Source: Aphrophora alni
Taxonomy: Eukaryota > Arthropoda > Insecta > Hemiptera > Aphrophoridae
Reading direction: 5' to 3'
Assembly (NCBI GenBank): GCA_963513935.1
Contig: OY740766.1
Coordinates: 3,440,001 to 3,504,000, forward strand
Length of the DNA stretch: 64,000 nt
The number at the start of each line of letters is the position of its first letter. The stretch's first letter is position 1. Below are positions 27,925 to 38,000 of this stretch, piece by piece. The translations under genes and the position numbers were made by a program. The notes under the pieces are model-generated. The model saw only the letters and a list, made by a program, of their open reading frames with translations, was not told where the DNA came from and did no database searches.

Positions 27925-27973
<49 letters not shown>

Positions 27974-30900
27974 TCCAATTTTCTTTCTTAATTTTTTAAA
28001 AAAATATTTAATTTAAAAGTTCAGTGTAAATTATCTCCACCAATTTCATACACAATATTTATTTTAATTTTCTTACAGGGCAATTTTAGTATTTAAATGT
28101 ATTAGTAATTGGGTAGATATTACCTTTGCTTTAGTAATGGTTAAATTTAGCTTTGCTGTATTATGCTTACAGTAATTATTATACAACCTCTTCTCAAATT
28201 CACCATTTACTTTACCCAACAGTCATAAACACTTCCCATGTAATTTTTTTTTTTAATTTAAAATTTCTGGTTCTTATATTTGAAGCAGCAAAAATACAGA
28301 TCTTACCCCATGAATGCCAAAATGAGAATCCCCAACTCATTGTTGTACTTAAATCCATGAGTGTAGCTTCTCCTTTTTCAGTCTTCTGTTTAATCTCTTG
28401 GTATATTTTCGTTTCAGATACTATTACAAATTTTATAATTTCATATAATTTTCATTATTAATTTAACTCTATTAAAACAATAATTCTTCTATATTTGATT
28501 TTATTTGTTACACATTTATTGTACAATGTTTTATTTAAAAAAAAAAAAAAAAAAATCTGATAAGCAGATTTATATTTTCTCTACGCATTTGGTTTTCCTA
28601 TTTTTGAATATACTATTTTCCTATTTACTCAGTGTTTCACTTTTCGTATGGCATTTGTTAGCGCTGTGATGCCACAAACATGGCCACTGTTAACCAGCTG
28701 TTAAAGACTTGTTCCCTAAACATCTCAAATTTGTTTTATTTTAATTTACCATCTCCTCGAACTTGTTTTTATTGTATTATATCATATAAAAGAAAGAATT
28801 TAGGTGATTTGATTTTTATTTGTGTTCTAATAATTGTATTTCTGTGTAAATTTAGATTTCGTGTGTTATATTTATTATTTTTTTTAAGCTTGACCGGCAT
28901 TATAATTTATAACCTATGTTTTCCCTAACGCTTGTATAATGAATTTAGATTCTATTTAATGACTTTTATTTTTATTATTCCTTTAAAAATTCTATTCTCA
29001 AGTTTATTTATTAATATAAAACGTTTATTAGTTATACTTTTAATTATTATTTTTATTATATGCTTTTAATTAAATATATTATAAGACTTACCGTCACAAT
29101 AGTCTAGTTTGTCTGTAGTTATCTCACTACGGCCGTTTCGGCTATTCAGCCATTTTCAAGTGTTATGCGGGTATTACCGTTGTCTTAGTTTAAAATAGAA
29201 ATTACGAACACACGACACATAACAAACACACAAGTTCTTTAAACATTTAAAACATTTAAAACATGATGTAGTAGGCCCACTGTCACAACGCGTACACTAG
29301 TATCTATCTTAATAACACTAGTACGCGTTGTGACAGTGGGCCTACTACATCATGTTTTAAATGTTTTAAATGTTTAAAGAACTTGTGTGTTTGTTTGTGA
29401 CAGTGGGCCTACTACATCATGTTTTAAATGTTTAAAGAACTTGTGTGTTTGTTATGTGTCGTGTGTTCGTAATTTCTATTTTAAACTAAGACAACGGTAA
29501 TACCCGCATAACACTTGAAAATGGCTGAATAGCCGAAACGGCCGTAGTGAGATAACTACAGACAAACATAGACTATTGTGACGGTAAGTCTTATAATATA
29601 TCTAATTATTAATCAGTAGTCGGAATGGCGAAAACAAATATGTATATATGCTTTTATTCTATTTAGTTTGGCCTTAGGCCTTTTATTATTTTAAGGTATA
29701 TTCTGTGGAGTTTTATATAAAAAAAAAAATTTTAATATGTATAATATAATAAATTTTAAACATCGAGATTTGTTTATTTCATATTTTTAATTAATGTTAA
29801 GTTTACTACAACTGCCATTTAAGGTAAACTCAAAGTGTCAGTTTACTGCAACAGATGTAATGACCTTAAAAGAACAAGTTATTCTTCTTAATAAAACATA
29901 CTGTGACCTTTATGAACTTTCTATCTTAATAACACTACAAGACGGCATGAACTTTGTATGAAGTGGTGACATAATGCTCCTCTATACCATGCAAGGCCAT
30001 ACATTTTGAATTTGATTACAATTTGTGACTAAATATTATGTTTATTACTTATTGTGGTCTCTTCTTCTTAGTACAGACATTAAATCTGGTCTTCCATCAT
30101 CACCCACAAGTCTTCTCAACAAATATTTTGTGGTGTAACAATATATTCGAGACAATTATTATTTCTAAAAGTATCGTCTTTTGTCTCTAAATATTATTTT
30201 GTATTTGACTTTAATACAAATTTAGATTTGGTTTTGGCTTATGAAAACCTATTATTTTTAGAACTCCTTTGAAATTCTGGTGGAAATTAGACTTGGCCTT
30301 TAGATGACCAGTTTAAGTATTTAGAGCCAACATTCCCCCCCCCCCCCTCCTTAGAAATTTGTTGCAAGATTAGTTATCAGTTCTACTGATTGAGGTTAGG
30401 GAAAGTATTTAACTATATTGTGAATTTTACCACAGAGCTCATAGAAGATTGTATATTGTATGTGTTTTTAGAACGGGTGGTTGACAATAAACAAACAAAA
30501 CTGATTGGATTGTTTTTTAAAATATATTAATGTTGTCGTCAATACAAGAGGTAAATGCATTTTTTAATTTTTGTCAATGAACTGTATTTAGACATTTGTT
30601 CCTTCCGTTATTATTGACAGTATTTCACTGGTTACCACTTGGGAACAAAGTGTTAGGGCTGTTTGACGAAAATATAGACTAAGATCCATTTAATACGTAC
30701 TTTCCAAAAGCTATATTATGTATTGATTAATATATTGTGTATGTTTGCAGGTATGTATGGTGATGTCTTCGTTGTATCATATCTTCTCCTGCAGATCAGA
30801 AGAACATTTCAACTGTTTCTTATCATTTGACCTGTTGGGCATTGCTTTAAGTATGTTAGGCATTTATATGACTGGAGTGTACTACGCTTATTGGTGTAAC

Positions 30901-33900
30901 AAGGTAAGCTTTAGTTTATGTTGTAAGAAGCATCACACCACTCCAACCATCTTTCATTCTTGTCCAGTTCATCATGTCCTAGTATTAGTTACAATAAGAG
31001 TGCAAGGGGTTCCAGGTTTGACTCCTGTATGGGGCTTCAAAAAGCGGGAAAGTGGGGAGCTACGTAGCAATGTGAACTTGATGGGGTGATCACACATCAC
31101 CTGTTAAAGCTGCTTGTAATGAGTGTGTTATCAAAGAAATTATACATTGTGCAATGATTTTTTGATGGGGAGTGGAGATGTTTATCTATTAACTGTTACT
31201 TTGTGAAAACACAATTCTTTAAATTGTGTCTTCTGTTTTTAAATTAATGTTATGTTAAAAATATATGCTATGAACTGTGTTTTTTGTTTTCAGTCGTGGC
31301 AGACATTTTATTTAACAACTGTTGGTGCCATCTTTGTGTTTGCAATGATTTTACAAATTCCTCGACTAAAAGTTGACTCCAACGTTAAGATGTTGGTGTT
31401 TGTCCTTTGGGCGGCTTATGGAGTAATACCTACAGTACATTGGACTATTATGATGGGAGGTTTGGACAATCCTATTGTATATGTAAGTATATAATAATAG
31501 AATCAATTAACATACTTAGAGCAATACAACCAGATTCTAAATTGTAATGATTGTTTGGATCTTGTTGGAAATGTTCTAGTAAATCAAGGGTTCTTTAGTA
31601 TAGGGTCAGTTTGTTCAAAATAATTGTTACAAAAGTTTTCTGAAGCTCGTAATTGTGTATCTCTACTTTCTTGACTTCAGCTTGACCCTATAAAATTATA
31701 TCATAAAAAATGTAAGACTATTATTTAACATTATTATTTTAGAATTATTCAATTACAAAATATACAAAATTAGTAGTCTTGCTTAGAAGTTCAATAGTCT
31801 ATAACTCTTATATTGACTATTTTACAACACTTTGGATACACAAAATAAATAATTTAGTGGTACCAATACAAAACCATTAAAGTGGGATGTAATATCAATT
31901 ATTAAATACACCTCTGAGTGTGTTGCTATCACTAAAGTGAAAGAACAATTAGTTCTAAAGTTAAATTATTAGTTTAGTTTTTGTTTATTGCACAAATTAA
32001 CATTTTCTTACAAAGTGTCAATGTTATAACGAATACATATTGGTAATTAATTTACTAAGTGTATAAATTTATTTCATAACATCAATCATAGTTTTTTTAT
32101 TGGATTTTCAAAATACTCATCCAAACTACAGTAAAAACTCTCTAATCCGGATTAATGTGGCGCCGGCCGATCCGGATATCGAAAAATCCGGATCTCGGGG
32201 TGGCTATTTTTATATATTTAAAGTGGTTTTAAACATGAACAAAACATAGCAAATTTACGTTTTTAGCGCTAAAACGCGTTGCACTTACGATAAATTGTAG
32301 CTTTACCACAGTATTCTAAAAATTAACTATGGTTTTTCAATTTACTGTAATATATAGACGTTACGTTTTAACTGTACTATTATGTAATTTGCCGTAGTTT
32401 TTTGGTACGGTAACCGGTAACAAAAGTACCAAAAACAACAAAAGGTAGGTTAATTAATAAATATTACAATAGATATGTTTAAAATTCTATTTATTTTAAG
32501 CTGAATGAGGCTCAGCATAAAGTACACAAACAACAATTAATTAGGTCTACTAATTAGGTTAACCAAAAATATCAAACGAAAAATGAAGATTAGAAAATAA
32601 AACAGTACAATAAATACGTACAGGATTGTACACGTGAAATTTTGATGAATGTACGATAAATGTTAGTTTTCATTACAGTACAGTAATTTGTACTCACGTC
32701 AGTTTTTATTTAAAAAAAGATGTAATGGTAGCTTGCTTGGCTCGTTGAAGAACACGCTTCTTAGATGTAATATCTCTCCATCTACGAAAAAGAAGGAGAT
32801 CGGCCGGTAAGGATTCTTCTTGTTCTCCCACGTAGTCTATCAGCTGTTCAAGTGCTTGAAAAGCTTGGCAATGAGTCATGATTTGTTTTTGTTGTTCATC
32901 TTCGACAGGTGCTGGCTTTGTGTTCACCAAGTCAATGATGTCACTGTCAGTAAACTCATGGTCTTCATCTTCCTTCATCCACTCATTCACACCATCACTG
33001 TTTATTTTGTCACAACCGGGAACGTTTCTTAGAATCAGAACCGCACTACTGTCCAGTGCCCAGCTCAAAAACACCGTTCACTACTATTCGGCCCGAAAAT
33101 ATTATTTTTGTATAGACAATTGTATTATTATTATTTTTTATACGACGGCCGGATATCGGAGTTTCCCGATATCACAGATCCGGATTAGAGAGTGTTTACT
33201 GTATAATAAACTTTATTTACAATTTGCAATTTTATTTTAATCCTTAAAACATACATTGCTTAATATTTTGATTTTGAACTCCTGTGGTAGTTTATTGTAC
33301 AATTTTAAGGGCCATGTATAGTGGAATACTTTCATATAATTTTAAATGATGAGAGGGAAATCTATAATTAACCTTATGTCTTGTAGCTGTGATTAAAAGT
33401 GTTGGAGTTATTTTCTATTTACAATTATATATTATAACTTTAGTTTTGTCCTTGGCTTAGTGGAAGTTTCCTAGGACACATATTGTATGAGCTGATGTGA
33501 AGATATGCAAATCCAGTAAGCTTATTGATTTTTATCAAAATTGTATTTTTATTTTTTATAAATGTATTTTAGTTGTGTTTAGTTAAGAAAAAAAAGATTT
33601 TATAATTTTCATAAAAAATGATCTGCTGTGAATTTTCCTAGAATCAATATAAGAGTTTTTAAATTGATGTGTTTCTAGGCCATTAATTGATTTGTCATTG
33701 AAGAAGTTGAACTGATCATATTGTGTTGATTATAAAAATAGTTAAATTAAAATGGTCACATAACATTTAAAACAAAAACTGAAGAGTGTTTATAACCTCA
33801 ATAAGAGATTATTATCTTATACTTGTCTATACAATTTTATATTTTTTTGCATAAATTGATATCTTCTTTTGTGGTAAGAATAAGTTTTTAATAAATGATA

Positions 33901-35029
33901 TAATACCAAATCATTTTCTATATTCTTTTCTTTGCTTTTTCTTTTATTTACATATATAAAGAACTATTTATAACCTTTTGGTTTCTTCTTAGAAGAAATT
34001 TATACATATTTTTGTCTGCAATAATGATTCGAATTTGTCCCTAACCACAATCACTAGAAACTTTAAAATAAAACACAATTATCTGATTAATTGTTCTTTA
34101 TTAATTATTTCCACTAAATGCCCTGATGTACATTTCGATAACATGGTTATCATCATCGGAGGGTCTTGCTTAAACTAAATCTAAACTTACATATATCTAC
34201 TCCAGTAGATATGTAAGTTTAGATTTAGTTTAGTTTAGAAGCAAGACCCTTTAATGATGATAACCATATTATCGAAATGTACATCAGGGCATTTAGTGGA
34301 AATAATTAATCAGATAATTGTGTTTTATTTTAAAGTTTCTAGTGATTGTGGTTAGGGGCAAATTCGAAATTTCACCACAGTGCTCAACAAGATTGTATCA
34401 TATTTTTGTCTGTAAAATTATTACATATTAACACATAATTATAAAATTTAATTGCAGAGTATAAAGTTGTATTTATTTGTGTTACAGTTGTTACTGCCAA
34501 GAGTGGTGATGATGTATTTCATTATTGGTTTGGCTTTTGTCATTTACATCACCAGGATACCTGAGAGGTTCTTTACTGGTATGTATCCATTAATATATTA
34601 ACTCTAGACGAGACATGCAAAAAGTCGTAATATGCGACTCATTCCCCCTTTCTGTTGTTTCAATGTTGCAATTTATTTCACATTTACAGCTGTTCGTGGA
34701 AAACTAAATTATGTTTCCAAAATTTATTTTAGCGTTATTGAATTTAGTACCAATCGATAGCAGAGATCTTGAACTTTATTTGAAGGTATTCTTGGAGAAT
34801 GTTTGTCCAAGATTAGTCAAACATTGGATTTTGTTTGTGTTGTCACATTGTGTCAGCTGTTCCTTTGTAAATGTTTTTGTTTCAAAATTTGTATGCAAGG
34901 TAAATAAGTTATGACATGTTTTGAATTCACAACTAAATTATTCACAATTTGTACAAATTTTAGTAATTGTTATGTTCAGTAAAAATCACTTAAGTGAAAA
35001 ATATAAGTATATGCCAGTAATATTTTTTA

Positions 35030-35070
<41 letters not shown>

Positions 35071-38000
35071 CAATACAATTTAGAGTTTGTTGAGTAAATT
35101 AATATGTAATTGTGTATATTACAATTTTTTAGAAGTATATTTATAATGGATTTTTCAAAAAATGACTACAATATACACTAAAAAGGTTTGGCACTACAGA
35201 TAGAAGTATTAGTACTTTTAGAGTCAAAGTACTATTGATATATTTTTATGAACTAATTAGAGTCTGGGACGAGCTTCATGATTCTTGTTTTATATTGTAC
35301 CATTTACAATGTTGTATTATTATTGGAGGAAAATGTAATATCTAAAATTCATTAATAACACGAGAGAGCTCTGTAACAGATATTTACACTGGACAGATAT
35401 TCATGATGTGTTTCTTAAATAGAAATTTATCTCAAGCTAATTAATTTGTATTAGGTAAGAGTTATATAACGTAAGGATTGTATTCGTATAATCAAATATT
35501 GAAATATTTTTAATACTATTTTGACAAATTATGGTTTGGGAGTATTTGACAAACAAATCGAAAATAAATATTGTTCATCAACAAAGGTTTAGATAGTCCT
35601 AGGTCAAAATATGAGAATATTCTAATCAAATATTAAAGACTATGAGGCCACGAGGGTTTAAACTCTACCAATATACTTAAAAATTTGTTCAATTAAACAT
35701 GAAAAAATTCACGCAGTCAAATTGTTGTTATAAGCTAAGTAAATGGAAGCTCTTTTTACTCTCACTTACACTATTTAAAGAGGACTTTTTTGATTTGGAA
35801 AAAAGTCGATGGTATGATTTTGATTTATATATCTATTTTTATCTGATTAATGTGTTTCATCATTATCTTTTGACATTTCTGGCTTTGCGAGTCATCTGAC
35901 GATTTCTCCACCAGTTTACTCACTTGATTTACAATATCCTCTCGAATTTGTGTTAGTAATGTATAGAAATATAATTAATGAGTTACTGATAATATAAAGA
36001 GAAAAGTATGAGTTGGTTTGTTTTGTAAGAGTTAATCTCAGAAAGTACTTAACAGATTTGGAAAAAAAGACTTTCACCATTGAAAAGGTTATTTCTTCTT
36101 GATGGACATAGGCCGTTTATTATTACGTTTTAAAAACATAGGGATTAACAGCAAACATTTAAAACTTAGTACATTAATTTTATTTACTGCTATGCTGATT
36201 ATACAACCAATATAATTATTTAGTCTCTTATGTTGGTAACACTCTTACAATGTGAATCTGATATTATCATGTTGTTATAAACTCAAGAGTTGAATTTACA
36301 TTATTATTTATTATTACACTGAAAATTTGAGGAATGAACAATAAAACAGTACAATTATTTTATTCTTTACCACATTGTCAGTACTGTTACTATGGGATAT
36401 TATTATGTTTTTATTAAAATCTCACAATATATTTAAAACATTTTATGGAAGTTTCATTTTTTGTTCATCAATAAATAGTAAAATTTTCTTCCTTTTTTCT
36501 TGTTCTTGTTTAAAGATAAAACACCTCTCTGGTCATCATCACTTTATAAAAAAAAGGAAGAAAATAGTATATAATAAAGACTCCTAGCCCTTGACTACTC
36601 TAATGGTATCAGGGTTGGAAAATTAGGACAAGAGTTGGTCAAGAGAGAACCGATAGGAAAGATCTAACCTAACCTAACCTAACCTAACCTAACCTAACCT
36701 AACTTAACCTAAAATTATATGAAGAAAGGTCTAGATTTGGCTAGGTTCCTTCAGGATTTCCAAGCCTGTATACATTAAAGCGAGCCTCCGATGGTGATAT
36801 AAATTACACCTTTAAAAAATTATATTTTTACATTTCCGAAATGCATATTAGACTATATAGAATCTGGATGATAAAAATATGTAATATCTTATTTGTCAAA
36901 AGAATAAAAATAAAGATAGTTTCACAATAACTCTACGAGCTGAGAGATGAGTAAGGTCTGTAAGCATCTTAGAATGCTTATATAGTGAGTGTAGTGCCAC
37001 AACTCGTTCGTATTTCCTACTTACTGTGTTTTTGTTCTTCCTTGTTTCTTTAAATTTTGAATTTATGTTTATTTTCACTCATTTTGAAATGCAAATTTTG
37101 ATTTTATTTTCAAATGTTATCAATTAACTGTATCTATTGAAATATACTGTTTATTCCACCAATTACAAAATACTACTGGTCAGGCAAGAAAAAGAAAGTT
37201 AATGAGGCGAATTCAATAAATTTTATAACAACTGTATTTGAAATTTAAAAAATTAAAATTATTTTCCCTGACTCTTTACAAACTAAAGTAACAAAGTTTA
37301 TAAACACATATCTCAAGATTTTATATCAAATCCTTATATCTAACAATATTTAAACGACAAATATATGTATTTTAGTATTTATTTATTTTATTTCTGACCA
37401 ATTTATCTTTATATTTAGATTTCTTAAAAACAACGTAATTATCTTATTAATTTTTTAAAAATAACTACTGGTTTTAATATTACTTTTCCTTTTTCTTTAA
37501 TCTTTCATAAGTTTGCCATTATCTTTTGAAATTCTATATTTATTTATCAAAATTTTAATTTATATTTAAAATGTTAATAAAGCCTTGATTCTCTGTACCT
37601 TCATAAAACAGAAGATCCTTCCTTTCGTCTTGCTTCCAATTGTAAGTTTTTCTATACACTTGAATTATTTATTTAATTTAAAGTTTTGAAGAAACTTTTC
37701 GTTGAACTATTTATAACGACAACAATTAACGTTTTGCAGAGCACACACTAATTGTTTCACTTCAAATTCGTTCTTCAGTTTTTTGTAGCAGGCTTAACAT
37801 GAGTCACTGTTTTTTCCCAGCAATTAATCCGGCAAGACTCAGTAACACTATGTATTTTTTGACGATAACTGAAATTTTCGTTCTCCGGAGAAACGTGGAT
37901 TTGTTTCCAGAGTTCAAATGATACTAAGCTTATCTCCAGTTTGTCTGTAAACTTCATTTGGGGTAGGAGATCACTTGTAGAAACCCCTATTTTAAAATAA

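Larger units (their letters stand above)
25126..30750 (+). other. Intron 3 of the PAQR3-like gene
   Basis: 5625 nt, GTAAAC...TTGCAG. Holds the 29.1-kb foldback, an (AT)n tract, a poly-C run at about 30335, and a minus-strand frame at 26405-26767 with Cys-rich text of uncertain origin. The rest is AT-rich and unrecognised. Confidence 0.75.
34030..34370. mobile_element. Foldback element with two near-intact hammerhead-like cores
   Basis: In intron 5. Arms 34030-34202 and about 34205-34370 are close reverse complements, joined at a two-base centre (CTACT-CC-AGTAG). Outer ends read GAATTTGTCCCTAACC and its complement. The sequence just past the right end (TTCACCACAGTGCTCAACAA) resembles 30432-30455 in intron 3, suggesting another fragment of the same family there. 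It lies 120 nt from exon 6, so a transcript hairpin could sit close to that acceptor. Confidence 0.85.

Noticed and set aside
30990..31050. B-box-like GGTTTGACTCC in intron 4
   Set aside because: No A box at the right distance and no tRNA fold; likely chance or a very old SINE.
30904..31089. Open frame continuing past exon 4
   Set aside because: It follows a consensus GTAAGC donor and exon 5 joins in frame, so it is intron sequence. Intron retention cannot be excluded, but nothing supports it.
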